DNA of 64,000 nt, from the NCBI GenBank assembly GCA_949082785.1, contig CARVLU010000001.1:33455-97454 (forward strand). The letters are read 5' to 3'. Numbering within the stretch: the stretch's first letter is position 1; each line of letters begins with the position of its first letter. This document shows positions 33,155 to 41,680 of the stretch, piece by piece. The notes beneath the pieces were generated by a model, which did not search any database, had not been told where the DNA came from, and saw only the letters and a program-made list of their open reading frames with translations. Made by a program: the position numbers and the translations under genes. The DNA comes from an uncultured Alphaproteobacteria bacterium (GTDB lineage Bacteria > Pseudomonadota > Alphaproteobacteria > Rs-D84).

Positions 33155-33202
33155 GGTACCGCCAGCATAGCAATTAACGGGCGGCTTTGCCAACAGATTT
33201 TT

Positions 33203-34432
33203 TTACAAAATTTCCCCGATGAACGCATCCCCGTCAATGCCGGTCAGTTTCACATCACAAATCGTGCGCGCGGCGATTTTTTCGCCCGAAATTCGAACGG
33301 CGATATCGTGTGGGTCGCGGGCGATATTGTTTTCTTCGACCAAAACCTGGGTCGTTGTCCCAATGCGGGCGCGCATGTGCGCATCGCGGTGACGGGCGGC
33401 GGCGTCCGAAATGGTTTTAACACGCGCCTTGGACACATTACGGTCAACCTGGGCCGGCATGGTGGCGGCCGCCGTGTCCGGACGCGGCGAAAATGGAAAG
33501 GCATGGATTTTTATTGGCCGCGTCTGGTCAACCAATTGCATGGTTTCAGCAAACAGTTCGTCCGTTTCGCCCGGAAATCCACAGATAATGTCCCAGCTGA
33601 ACGTGATGCCATCTGCGGCGCACATCAATTTGCGCACCATTTCCGCACTGTGCCGGCGGCCCATGGATTGCAAAATGGGGGTGGAACCCGACTGCATCGA
33701 CAGGTGCATGTGCGGCATCATTCGCGGGTCGCGGTGCATCATCTGAATAATTTTTTCAATTTCCGGGGACGCGGGGTCCATCGATGACAGCCGCAGACGG
33801 CGTATCCCCGGCACATCGCGCAGTAATGCCGCGCACACATCCGATATCAGCATGCCGTCGCGGGCGTATGACGCGATGTCCACCCCCGTCAGCACGATTT
33901 CATAAAATCCATTTGCAACGGCCGCCGCCGCATCGGCGCGAATACCGGCATAATCAAACGACACGGCCGGCCCCCGCAACAGACGCGTCACGCAATACGC
34001 GCATTGATGATTGCATCCGTTTTGAACCTGAATAAATTGCTTGGACAATTTGGTGTCGGGGCGATTGAATTTGGCGACGCGCGGCGTCGTATGGGAACAG
34101 GGCGCCCCCGCCAGCCCCCGCATATACGCGTCCAGATTCATTTTATCACGGTTATGAATGACAATGGCGTTGGGAATCTGGGTGAATAACCCCGGGTTGC
34201 GGGTCGCAGCACATCCGGTGACAAAAACCGGGGCGTCGGGGTTTTCGCGGGATAATTTTCTGATGCTTTGCGCGGATTGGCGTTCGGCTTCGTGGGTGAC
34301 GGCGCACGTGTTGACAACAATGGCCGCATCAATGGCTGGCGCCAGCAAAGATTGAATCTTTTCCGATTCCAGCGCGTTCAATCGACAGCCAAAAGATAAA
34401 GTTTTTATATTTTCTGCTTGCATTTTAGGCAT
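33203..34432 (-). CDS. mtaB: tRNA t6A37 methylthiotransferase
   Basis: 409-residue radical-SAM enzyme. The N-terminal UPF0004 cluster Cys are in FGCRLN, NTCAVT and TGCAA, the radical-SAM CxxxCxxC in CNHQCAYC, and GFPGETDE follows. A TRAM-like C-terminus ends with DAFIGEIL. Converts t6A37 to ms2t6A37 in ANN-decoding tRNAs. It heads the leftward set mtaB-dac-holB-tatD-smpB. MtaB rather than MiaB is favoured by length and FGCRLN. Confidence 0.9.
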   Translation of the reverse strand: MPKMQAENIKTLSFGCRLNALESEKIQSLLAPAIDAAIVVNTCAVTHEAERQSAQSIRKLSRENPDAPVFVTGCAATRNPGLFTQIPNAIVIHNRDKMNLDAYMRGLAGAPCSHTTPRVAKFNRPDTKLSKQFIQVQNGCNHQCAYCVTRLLRGPAVSFDYAGIRADAAAAVANGFYEIVLTGVDIASYARDGMLISDVCAALLRDVPGIRRLRLSSMDPASPEIEKIIQMMHRDPRMMPHMHLSMQSGSTPILQSMGRRHSAEMVRKLMCAADGITFSWDIICGFPGETDELFAETMQLVDQTRPIKIHAFPFSPRPDTAAATMPAQVDRNVSKARVKTISDAAARHRDAHMRARIGTTTQVLVEENNIARDPHDIAVRISGEKIAARTICDVKLTGIDGDAFIGEIL

Positions 34433-34483
34433 CCATAAGGCATTATAACGTGGTTTCAGGTGATTTCAACAAAGGAATTTATG

Positions 34484-34855
34484 ATGGCCCGTACAACAAA
34501 TTCAGATACTTTACCATTTGTAGAAAGCCGTTATGAGCTGGGAATGCTGGCATCGCAGCGCGTTCGTGATTTGAATGGCGGTGCGGAATCCGTGATTGAA
34601 AAAACAAATGATAAACTGACTGTTGTTGCGCTGCGCGAAATTGCCAGTGGGAAATTGGATGTGAATGCGGTTCGTCATGAATTCGTTCAATCCTATAAAG
34701 ACACCCCGGCGATGAGTGAAGATGAAACATCCCTGGAAATCAATTCCGAAGATCCGCTGTTGCGCGAAATCGATGCGGAATTGGAAAATGCCTTGGTCGA
34801 AGAACCGGCAACCGCATCCGAAGTGGAAGAAATCGCCGAAGTGGACGCGGAATAA
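34484..34855 (+). CDS. rpoZ: RNA polymerase omega subunit
   Basis: 123 residues: MARTTNSDTLPFVESRYELG, MLASQRVRDLNGG and VVALREIASGKLD are the omega core; an acidic tail follows. Helps assemble beta'. Two tandem ATGs (34481, 34484) follow AAAGGA; the second has better spacing. Divergent from mtaB. Confidence 0.92.
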   Translation: MARTTNSDTLPFVESRYELGMLASQRVRDLNGGAESVIEKTNDKLTVVALREIASGKLDVNAVRHEFVQSYKDTPAMSEDETSLEINSEDPLLREIDAELENALVEEPATASEVEEIAEVDAE

Positions 34856-34867
34856 AACAAAAGTTTC

Positions 34868-34958
34868 GGAGACGTCGCATAGTTGGTCTAGTGCGCTACA
34901 TTGGAAATGTAGTATACCGGCAACGGTATCAAGGGTTCGAATCCCTTCGTCTCCGCCA
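34868..34958 (+). tRNA. tRNA-Ser(GGA)
   Basis: Acceptor GGAGACG/CGTCTCC, anticodon GGA in a TTGGAAA loop, long variable arm, T arm AAGGGTTCGAATCCCTT, CCA encoded. 12 bp after rpoZ and followed by a hairpin terminator (CCCGCC-CTGT-GGCGGG). Confidence 0.95.
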
Positions 34959-35015
34959 GAAATTCACCCGCCCTGTGGCGGGTTAATTTTTGGCGGACAT
35001 GGTGTCATGAGAACC

Positions 35016-35117
35016 CAAGGGTTCGACAATGAGTAGGCGAGACAAATAAAATGCAGTCGAGCCGTCACGAATGCCCCGCCGGCGCCCCGCGCCCAGGGAA
35101 TCCCTTCGTCTCCGCCA
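35016..35117 (+). mobile_element. tRNA-3'-end insertion element, copy B
   Basis: A second T arm (CAAGGGTTCGA, 35016-35026) is split by ~72 bp and resumes as AATCCCTTCGTCTCCGCCA (35099-35117), 159 bp after the real tRNA end. Inside: GGCGAGAC (35036-35043), a 12-nt loop, GTCGAGCC (35056-35063), whose ends pair around a GA/GA internal loop, then CGTCACGAATG and a GC-rich hairpin. Same layout as copies A and C. The AT-richer toxin gene lies next to it. Confidence 0.6.
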
Positions 35118-35175
35118 GGAATTAAAATCTTAAAACCACCCGAACGGGTGGTTTGTGATTTCTGGTCGCTTTGTA

Positions 35176-35204
35176 TTGATTTTTGGCCGAATTTATGATA
35201 TAAT
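35176..35204 (+). promoter_or_regulatory. Promoter of the toxin transcript
   Basis: TTGATT, 17-bp spacer, TATAAT; start near 35211. Confidence 0.8.
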
Positions 35205-35221
35205 ACAAATCACATACATTT

Positions 35222-35273
35222 GGCGGATTATTCCGCCGTTTTTTTGCCCCGCATCGCGGGGCTGTTTTATTTA
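35222..35273 (+). terminator. Two tandem terminators in the toxin leader
   Basis: GGCGG-ATTATT-CCGCC followed by GTTTTTTT, then at once GCCCCGC-ATC-GCGGGGC followed by TGTTTTATTT. Both lie between the promoter and the ribosome site of the toxin gene, so transcripts must pass two stops to reach it. Confidence 0.65.
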
Positions 35274-35289
35274 TCAAAAGGGAAATAAT

Positions 35290-36366
35290 ATGAGTCAATT
35301 ATTGGATGGGGCCACTTGGAATGAACATGGCGAATTGGTTTTGGATATATTCAAAGACCCCCCGAAAAATAAGGGTAAAGATAGAAATACACACACGTAT
35401 AAGGAAATAGATTGTGGCGGGGATTGCGGCGGATGTGTTGCATTGATTGTTGATGGCCAGGTGGTGTCCGGCCCGCCATTTCATCGAAATTGCAACTGCA
35501 CTTTGACCGCATCGGCAATAGAAGATGCGCCAGAACAAGAATCCAATATGGACGATGCGGTGGCTGCCGACCGCAACAGCAATCCAGAAGATATCCTGTG
35601 GTTAAAAGACGCTTTGACCAAGCTGGGGTTTTATGAACCAGATTCCAGGGCGGGCGAAACGTCGGAAGATTTAAATGAATACCCCAACCAGAATTTGTTT
35701 GATGCAATTGATAAATTCCAGCGTGAACACAAATTATCAGAACGTGGGATTGTAAAGCCGGGATATCAAACAGAAGCCAAGATAAATAATGAATTGCGAC
35801 ATCAAACCAAAAAACCAAAGCCAGTCGTTAAAGATGGAAAAACAACACTAATACCCGCGTCAGAAAAGACAGCATCCACAACAACCGAAAAACCAACCTT
35901 TGAAAGGCCGGTTGATACCAATTCTGGTTATTATGCTACATTTGATGGAAAGGCCTTTACATTATATGTGGATAACAAGCCTGTAATATCATGGGATGCT
36001 GTATCAGGTAAAAAAGAGTATCAAAGTCCAAAGTATCAAAGTGAAAAAAATAAAGGACCAATCCCAGCTGGGAAATACGTTGCAAGACAAGAAAAATTAC
36101 AACACATCACAACTGCTGATTTCTTGGCGGGGTTAGTTCCAGGAAAACATGGCGGGTGGCCCGGCTCGTATTATTCTTGGGGGGATTCTCGTGTTTGGCT
36201 GGAACCAGCCAAAGCAACCAACACATACGGACGCGATAATTTTAGTATTCATGGGGGAATGGTGCCGGGTTCTGCTGGGTGTATTGATTTAACTCATCAG
36301 ATGGACAATTTTGTTGCACTGTTTAAATATATAGGCAAAGATTTAATAGTAGAAGTAAAATACTGA
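35290..36366 (+). CDS. Tlde1-like L,D-transpeptidase effector (toxin) with peptidoglycan-binding module
   Basis: 358 residues. The N-terminal region ends in HRNCNC. A PG_binding-1-like part (LKDALTKLGFYEP ... FDAIDKFQREHKLSE) covers about residues 98-175. The C-terminal domain carries GPIPAGKYVA and NFSIHGGMVPGSAGCIDL with His321 and Cys331, the pattern of the DUF2778/Tlde1 domain. Tlde1 effectors attack or mis-exchange peptidoglycan tetrapeptides in competing cells. Base composition is more AT-rich than the flanks, suggesting transfer. The delivery route is unknown; no signal peptide is seen. Confidence 0.75.
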   Translation: MSQLLDGATWNEHGELVLDIFKDPPKNKGKDRNTHTYKEIDCGGDCGGCVALIVDGQVVSGPPFHRNCNCTLTASAIEDAPEQESNMDDAVAADRNSNPEDILWLKDALTKLGFYEPDSRAGETSEDLNEYPNQNLFDAIDKFQREHKLSERGIVKPGYQTEAKINNELRHQTKKPKPVVKDGKTTLIPASEKTASTTTEKPTFERPVDTNSGYYATFDGKAFTLYVDNKPVISWDAVSGKKEYQSPKYQSEKNKGPIPAGKYVARQEKLQHITTADFLAGLVPGKHGGWPGSYYSWGDSRVWLEPAKATNTYGRDNFSIHGGMVPGSAGCIDLTHQMDNFVALFKYIGKDLIVEVKY

Positions 36367-36415
36367 CCGTATAGTAGTGTTGAATATTCATTGCTTGGTG
36401 TTTGTGGGGTAAATA

Positions 36416-36751
36416 ATGATATCAAAAAAATACGTATTTATGTATTGGTGTGCTGTGCTGGCAACGGGGTTGTTTTATTTGTTTTTGAATGATTTATCAT
36501 GGTTTGGACGTATTGGAAAACACGAAGAAATTTGGTGGCGTGCATGTCACCATTTGTCAGGGAACCAACACCTGGTCTGTATGGCAAATTATGACGTATT
36601 GGCTGTATATGTCCTGCTGGGGATATTGATGTTTTTGGGATACAAACTTGTCCCTGTGTATCAACGTCAGGTTTTTCTTATCCCTATTTTGGGTATGTTG
36701 GCCGGTTTCGGATGTTTTGTAATACTGCACATGCTGTTGCATGCAATATAG
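36416..36751 (+). CDS. Small three-TM protein, candidate immunity protein
   Basis: 111 residues with membrane segments at the N-terminus (VFMYWCAVLATGLFYLFL), middle (VLAVYVLLGILMFLGY) and C-terminus (LIPILGMLAGFGCFVILHML), and a Cys-containing loop. It lies 50 bp after the transpeptidase toxin on the same strand with the same AT-rich composition. A membrane or periplasm-facing immunity role is inferred from position only. Confidence 0.55.
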   Translation: MISKKYVFMYWCAVLATGLFYLFLNDLSWFGRIGKHEEIWWRACHHLSGNQHLVCMANYDVLAVYVLLGILMFLGYKLVPVYQRQVFLIPILGMLAGFGCFVILHMLLHAI

Positions 36752-36824
36752 GGATAATTTAATTTCTTACACCAAATTCAAATGCCGGGACAGACGGTGA
36801 ATCCCGGCTTCGCGGGGGGCGGCG

Positions 36825-37607
36825 TCAGAATGTGTATCTGCCGCCCAGTTTTATTTCGTGCGCATATACAAATTCGCCGCCGATGGTCGATGAATTAAAC
36901 CGGTATCCCATGTCCAATGCCCATGTATCGGTAATATGATATGCGGCGCCCAATCCAATTTGCCATTCAAATACAGTTTCATTGTTTTCCAAAACCGTCA
37001 TCGATTGGCCGAACGGAATGTTTTTTGCCATGAATTTGGCGTCGCCCGATACGTCAACGGTGGCCTTTTGCTTGTACGTGCCAATTCCGATGCCGCCCCC
37101 GACATATGGTTCCCATTTAGATGCGGGGATATTAAAATCATAATAAAAATTCGCCATGTATGAATTATGCGTGACCTTGGTCGATGTGGCGATGGCGGCG
37201 TTTACTGTTAAAATGTTCTTTATCGGCGTAAAGCTGCCGTTGAAAATATCATATTCATCTTCGGATGCGCTGCGAAATGCGGCTTCCAGTTCGGCGCGAA
37301 TGGGACCCCATTTAATCCCGGCCACAAATTCACCCGCGATTGCCATGTCAAATTTCATGTCGCCGCCGCCGTCACGGATAATGGCACTGTTCATGGCGTC
37401 GCCCATTAATGCGTTTATATCGGGATTTTTCAGGATGTCCGGCGTCAATTTCAATTGTATGTTGTCGGGATTAAATCCGACACGTTTTGCGGATGTGCCG
37501 GCCTTGTCCACGACCAGGCCAACGCCAAAATATGGTTTAATGTCGGCCCCGAATGCGGCGGGTGTCAATAATGCAACGCTTGTGAATGCGATCAAAAACG
37601 GTTTCAT
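36825..37607 (-). CDS. Outer-membrane beta-barrel protein (porin/surface-antigen-like)
   Basis: 260 residues from ATG 37607 after AAGGAGATAAT. Signal peptide KPFLIAFTSVALLTPAAFGA, amphipathic strands, PYVGGGIGIGTYKQK, and a terminal strand HEIKLGGRYTF ending in Phe. It resembles small opacity/surface-antigen barrels. Divergent from mlaE. Confidence 0.8.
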   Translation of the reverse strand: MKPFLIAFTSVALLTPAAFGADIKPYFGVGLVVDKAGTSAKRVGFNPDNIQLKLTPDILKNPDINALMGDAMNSAIIRDGGGDMKFDMAIAGEFVAGIKWGPIRAELEAAFRSASEDEYDIFNGSFTPIKNILTVNAAIATSTKVTHNSYMANFYYDFNIPASKWEPYVGGGIGIGTYKQKATVDVSGDAKFMAKNIPFGQSMTVLENNETVFEWQIGLGAAYHITDTWALDMGYRFNSSTIGGEFVYAHEIKLGGRYTF

Positions 37608-37777
37608 ATTATCTCCTTGGGATTTATTCATGCGGGATATGATATCAAAATATTCCTAGTTAAACAATATAATAATTATATTTTTTAATAAATGGATTTC
37701 TTCCATATAAAAGCCATTGCCATCGATGCACCAAATGCGTTATACTGCGTGTATTATTTGGACACTAGGCGGGATAG

Positions 37778-38881
37778 GTGAAACTGACTTTTTCAGTTGT
37801 TGAACGGGAATTGCATATCGGCATTTCGGGCGATGTTGTGGACATGCGCGCCGATTGCGCCGATGTTCGTGCGCAATTTGGGCGCCATAAAATCAAATCG
37901 GTTATTATTTCTGGCAATGCAATCGGGGCGTGGGATTCGACACTGCTGGTGTTATTGATGCAGATTATGCGATGCGCCCGTGAAAACGGTGCGGATGTAC
38001 GCATGGTCGATATGCCGGCGGGGGTTGAACCGCTGATGTTATTAATTAATCGTAAATCCAATGCGCCGGGTGATGATGCGCCGGGCCTGACATTTCTGGA
38101 ACGGTTGGGGGATGCGGGGATTCGCGCCGCGGTGGCCGTCCGGCGCGGCTTGGCTTTTACCGCCGGGGCGTTTGGTGCGATTGGCCGATGGGTCCGGGGC
38201 CGGGCCGCCGTGCGTCGCGTGGATTGGCTGGCCGCGTTTGAAAACGTCGGACCGCGCGCCATTTTAATCGTATCGTTAATCAGTTTTTTAATCGGGTTAA
38301 TTTTGGCCTTTGTCGGTGCGGCCCAGTTGAAATTATTCGGCGCCCAGGTCTATGTGGCCAGTTTGGTGTCCATTGCGTCCATCCGCATTATGGGGGCGAT
38401 GATGACCGGCATTATCATGGCGGGGCGCACCGGCGCCGCGTATGCCGCGACAATCGGCACCATGAAAACGAACGAAGAACTGGATGCACTGCACACCATG
38501 GGGATTAACGCCACGGATTTTCTGGTGTTGCCGCGTGTGGTGGCACTGATTATCTGTATGCCGATACTGACGTTGTTGGCGGACGTGATGGCGGTGCTGG
38601 GCGGTGCAGCGGTCGGCATTGGTATGTTCCGGATTCCGTTGGCGGAATATTGGAATTACACGATGATGGCGGTCGATATGCAGAACTTTGCCGTCGGGAT
38701 TTTCCATGGTGTTGTGTATGGGGCAATAATCGCGCTGTGCGGGTGTTATTATGGGATGAATTGTGGACGTAACGCGGATTCGGTCGGAATTGCGACAACC
38801 CGCGCGGTGGTTGCGTCCATCGTATGGATGGTGGTTGCCACCGGCATCATCACATTTGTATTCGAGGTACTGGGAATATGA
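37778..38881 (+). CDS. mlaE: MlaE-type ABC permease with N-terminal STAS domain
   Basis: 367 residues, GTG start. Residues ~1-95 form a STAS/MlaB-like domain (SVIISGNAIGAWDSTLLVLL). From ~150 on is the MlaE permease (LISFLIGLILAFVGAAQL, GAMMTGIIMAGRTGAAYAA, ELDALHTMGI). With MlaF, MlaD and the lipoprotein it moves phospholipids between the membranes to keep outer-membrane asymmetry. A fused STAS replaces a separate MlaB. Confidence 0.93.
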   Translation: MKLTFSVVERELHIGISGDVVDMRADCADVRAQFGRHKIKSVIISGNAIGAWDSTLLVLLMQIMRCARENGADVRMVDMPAGVEPLMLLINRKSNAPGDDAPGLTFLERLGDAGIRAAVAVRRGLAFTAGAFGAIGRWVRGRAAVRRVDWLAAFENVGPRAILIVSLISFLIGLILAFVGAAQLKLFGAQVYVASLVSIASIRIMGAMMTGIIMAGRTGAAYAATIGTMKTNEELDALHTMGINATDFLVLPRVVALIICMPILTLLADVMAVLGGAAVGIGMFRIPLAEYWNYTMMAVDMQNFAVGIFHGVVYGAIIALCGCYYGMNCGRNADSVGIATTRAVVASIVWMVVATGIITFVFEVLGI

Positions 38882-39636
38882 CATCACGCAATCGCCCATT
38901 AATCCAGGTTTCTGATTTATCCATCGGATATGACGGACATACGTTGTTGCGCGATATGTCGTTCGATGTGGCGCGTGGGGATGTCTTTGTCATTATGGGC
39001 GGCAGTGGTTCCGGCAAAAGTACTTTGTTACGTGCGATGACGGGGCTGGTGCCGCCAATGTCGGGGACGGTGAAAATTAATGGGACGAATATCTGGACGG
39101 CGGATGCCGCCGCGCGTCACCGCATCAGTCAAAACATGGGCGTGTTGTTCCAGGGCGGCGCGCTGTTCAGTTCCATGACGGTGGGCGAAAATGTGGCGTT
39201 GCCGTTGCGGGCTTTTGTCCATTACAGTGATGCGGAAATTCGCGACATTGTCGCCATGAAATTGGGGCTGGTTGGTTTGTCCGGTTTCCAGGATTTTTAT
39301 CCATCCCAGCTTAGCGGTGGTATGAAAAAGCGCGCCGGTCTGGCCCGCGCATTGGCGTTGGACCCGGAAATTGTGTTCTTTGATGAACCGTCGGCGGGGC
39401 TGGATCCGGTGTCGTCCCATCAATTGGATGATTTGATTTTGGAAATCAACCGTCATTTGGGGACCACCATTGTCATCGTGTCGCATGAATTGGATTCTAT
39501 CTTTACCGTTGGGACCAATTCTATTTATCTGGATGGCGCGGCGCACGGAATTATCGCCCGGGGCAATCCGCGGGAATTGTTGCGCAATCCGCCAAATGAA
39601 ACCGTCCGGCACTTTTTAACCAGGGGAAAGAAATAA
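38878..39636 (+). CDS. mlaF: MlaF-type ABC ATPase
   Basis: 252 residues. Walker A GGSGSGKST, Q-loop LFQGGALFSSMTV, signature LSGGMKKRAGLARALA, Walker B EIVFFDEPSAGLDP, H-loop VSHE. Starts inside the mlaE stop (ATGA), so it is tightly coupled. Confidence 0.95.
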   Translation: MTSRNRPLIQVSDLSIGYDGHTLLRDMSFDVARGDVFVIMGGSGSGKSTLLRAMTGLVPPMSGTVKINGTNIWTADAAARHRISQNMGVLFQGGALFSSMTVGENVALPLRAFVHYSDAEIRDIVAMKLGLVGLSGFQDFYPSQLSGGMKKRAGLARALALDPEIVFFDEPSAGLDPVSSHQLDDLILEINRHLGTTIVIVSHELDSIFTVGTNSIYLDGAAHGIIARGNPRELLRNPPNETVRHFLTRGKK

Positions 39637-39637
39637 G

Positions 39638-40384
39638 ATGAAAAAGCAACCAAACAAGAAAACAGTCGGCGCATTTATTCTGTCGGGGATTATTGCGTTC
39701 TTGGTCATTATTGCGATGGCGTTGGGGCTGGGGATGCGCGGCGGGCCCCGCAATTTGTACGTGATGTATTTCCATGAATCGATTAAGGGGTTGTCGGTTG
39801 GCGCACCGGTTGTCTTGAACGGGGTAGAAGTCGGCAAAGTCGCCAAAATCGAAATCGTGCCGAACCCGGATACTTATGATTTTACCATCCCGGTATATGT
39901 CACGTTCAACGATATTCCGCGCATGATTTCTGTGTCGCACGAACATCTGGATTGGTCGGAACAGGAAATCGTGGCCGGACTGATTGAACGCGGGTTGCAT
40001 GGGCGCCTGGTGAATCAGAATTTGTTGACCGGTCAATTGATGATTGAATTGGATGTCAAACCGGCCAAGACCCAGACCACGTTTGGCGACGCGTCCGACA
40101 TTCCCGAAATCCCGACGGCGTTGTCGTCACTTGGGGAAATATCGGCCAACGTCCAAAACATCCCCATCCGCGAAGTCATGGAAAATTTAAATCAGACTTT
40201 GTTGGAATTAAAAGACGTCATCAGTCCCGCGGCAAAAATCAGCAACGATTTGTCCAAGAAATCCGCCGCAACGTTAAGCAATTTTAACCAGGCCGTCCAA
40301 GATATCAGCCGCGCGGCGAATGCCATTCGCAATCTGGCCGATTATCTGGAACAGCATCCCGAATCTTTAATCAAAGGAAAATAA
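39638..40384 (+). CDS. mlaD: MlaD-type MCE-domain lipid-binding protein
   Basis: 248 residues: N-terminal anchor VGAFILSGIIAFLVIIAMAL, MCE domain with FHESIKGLSVGAPVVLNGVE and GLIERGLHGRLVNQN, then a helical C-terminus. Forms a periplasmic ring that passes phospholipids to MlaE. 1 bp after mlaF. Confidence 0.92.
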   Translation: MKKQPNKKTVGAFILSGIIAFLVIIAMALGLGMRGGPRNLYVMYFHESIKGLSVGAPVVLNGVEVGKVAKIEIVPNPDTYDFTIPVYVTFNDIPRMISVSHEHLDWSEQEIVAGLIERGLHGRLVNQNLLTGQLMIELDVKPAKTQTTFGDASDIPEIPTALSSLGEISANVQNIPIREVMENLNQTLLELKDVISPAAKISNDLSKKSAATLSNFNQAVQDISRAANAIRNLADYLEQHPESLIKGK

Positions 40385-40385
40385 G

Positions 40386-40946
40386 ATGTCCAAATATTTT
40401 GTTTTGTTATTGGTTGTCGCATTGGGCGCGTGCACCGGACGCAGCCCCCAGCCGACGTATTACACACTGGCCGCGAATAACGATGCGGTGGCGGTGTCGC
40501 AAATGACGGGCGCGGTCGATGTCGCGCGCGTGCGCATCCCTGAATACATTGACCGCCCGCAAATGGTCACCACGTCCGGCGTCCAGGTAAACCTGGCCCA
40601 GGATAATCGCTGGGCCGAAGGGTTGGCCCCCATGATGCAGCGCAAACTGATTCAAAACATTGGCGCATATCTGCCGCGCACCACGGTCAAAGATGCCAAT
40701 TTCGTGGCGCCCGCGGGTGATTATGCCGTGTTCGTTGAAATCTATGAATTAAATGGTCAATTGGGCGATATGGCGCGGATGGTTGCGGCGTATTCCATTA
40801 CGGGGCCCGCGTCATCGATTAAACCGCGCACGGTGCAGTATTCCGCGCCGGCCGGTGACACGTATGACCAATACGCCATCAGTGTCAGCCAGATGATGGA
40901 TAAATTGTCCCGCGACATTTCAAACGATATCGCCACATTGAACTGA
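40386..40946 (+). CDS. ABC-type transport auxiliary lipoprotein (PqiC/DUF330-like)
   Basis: 186 residues with lipobox LGACTG. Core YYTLAANNDAV, VARVRIPEYIDRPQMVT and NRWAEGLAPMMQRKL are typical of the PqiC-like auxiliary lipoproteins that accompany MCE systems. 1 bp after mlaD, so part of the same operon. Confidence 0.88.
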   Translation: MSKYFVLLLVVALGACTGRSPQPTYYTLAANNDAVAVSQMTGAVDVARVRIPEYIDRPQMVTTSGVQVNLAQDNRWAEGLAPMMQRKLIQNIGAYLPRTTVKDANFVAPAGDYAVFVEIYELNGQLGDMARMVAAYSITGPASSIKPRTVQYSAPAGDTYDQYAISVSQMMDKLSRDISNDIATLN

Positions 40947-40975
40947 ACCTCCATTTGTGATAAAATAGGTTTGTT

Positions 40976-41476
40976 ATGAAAAAATATGTTTTTTTTGCAA
41001 TTGTGTTGGCACTGGCGGGTTGCCGGTCTGATGCGCCGGAAATGGAATATTATCCGGATGATTATGCGCAGTATGACGATGTCTATGTCGCCGCAAACAC
41101 GTCCCAGATGGGGCCGAAGTGGGGTGCGAATGATGATTTTGCCTATGTGGTGCCGGCAAACCGGCCCAATGGATTGGTCTTGGAAACGGCGCGTCATATT
41201 ATCCAGATTGAACCGATGGCCAATGAACAATATGCCTATGTCGTGTGGAACGGGCCCAAATCCATGGACGATAAACCGGATTTGATTATTGCCAATGGGC
41301 GTCGCGTCTTTGACGGGTCGGGCGGTAATAATTATTACGAATTTAAAAACGGTGATTATTTGTATCGCGTCAGCAATACCGTCGTGGGCACCGCTGACAG
41401 CGTGCCCTATGATGTTTCTGTGTATCAAAACGATACCCGGATTTCATATGAACCCGCCGTTCGAATTGTGCAATAA
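40976..41476 (+). CDS. Lipoprotein, unknown
   Basis: 166 residues with signal peptide and lipobox LAGCRS. Acidic and Tyr-rich after the Cys (MEYYPDDYAQYDDVYVAA), then a compact beta-like domain. Co-directional with the Mla operon 29 bp upstream and ended by a terminator. No family recognised. Confidence 0.7.
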   Translation: MKKYVFFAIVLALAGCRSDAPEMEYYPDDYAQYDDVYVAANTSQMGPKWGANDDFAYVVPANRPNGLVLETARHIIQIEPMANEQYAYVVWNGPKSMDDKPDLIIANGRRVFDGSGGNNYYEFKNGDYLYRVSNTVVGTADSVPYDVSVYQNDTRISYEPAVRIVQ

Positions 41477-41478
41477 AA

Positions 41479-41504
41479 AATCCCCCGAATGGGGGATTTT
41501 ATTC
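41479..41504 (+). terminator. Terminator of the Mla/lipoprotein unit
   Basis: ATCCCCC-GAAT-GGGGGAT followed by TTTATT. Confidence 0.85.
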
Positions 41505-41549
41505 ACTTAAAACAATTGATTGTATCCAAAAAACGATGCTGAATCCAAG

Positions 41550-41649
41550 CCACCGTTTGGATTTTGTGTTTTTATTCTTATTTTATCCCCATTTTACCGC
41601 AGAATTGCATCTTGTGTCAACAGCAAAACATGCCTAATCCAAACGGTGG
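41550..41649 (+). promoter_or_regulatory. 14-bp inverted repeat upstream of Cys-rich gene
   Basis: CCACCGTTTGGATT (41550-41563) and its exact inverse AATCCAAACGGTGG (41636-41649). The first arm also forms a local terminator-like hairpin (AATCCAA/TTTGGATT then TTGTGTTTTT). Competing structures 30-130 nt before the start codon suggest control, but the order does not fit a simple antiterminator. Confidence 0.4.
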
Positions 41650-41680
41650 TTTTATTCACATTGTGGGGAATGGTTTATGA
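41630..41680 (+). CDS. Possible 16-codon upstream ORF
   Basis: MPNPNGGFIHIVGNGL, with its TGA overlapping the ATG of the Cys-rich gene (ATGA). The first 13 bases are shared with the upstream ORF at 16290 on the other strand. It could couple translation of the secreted protein to an upstream signal. Unproved. Confidence 0.35.
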   Translation: MPNPNGGFIHIVGNGL

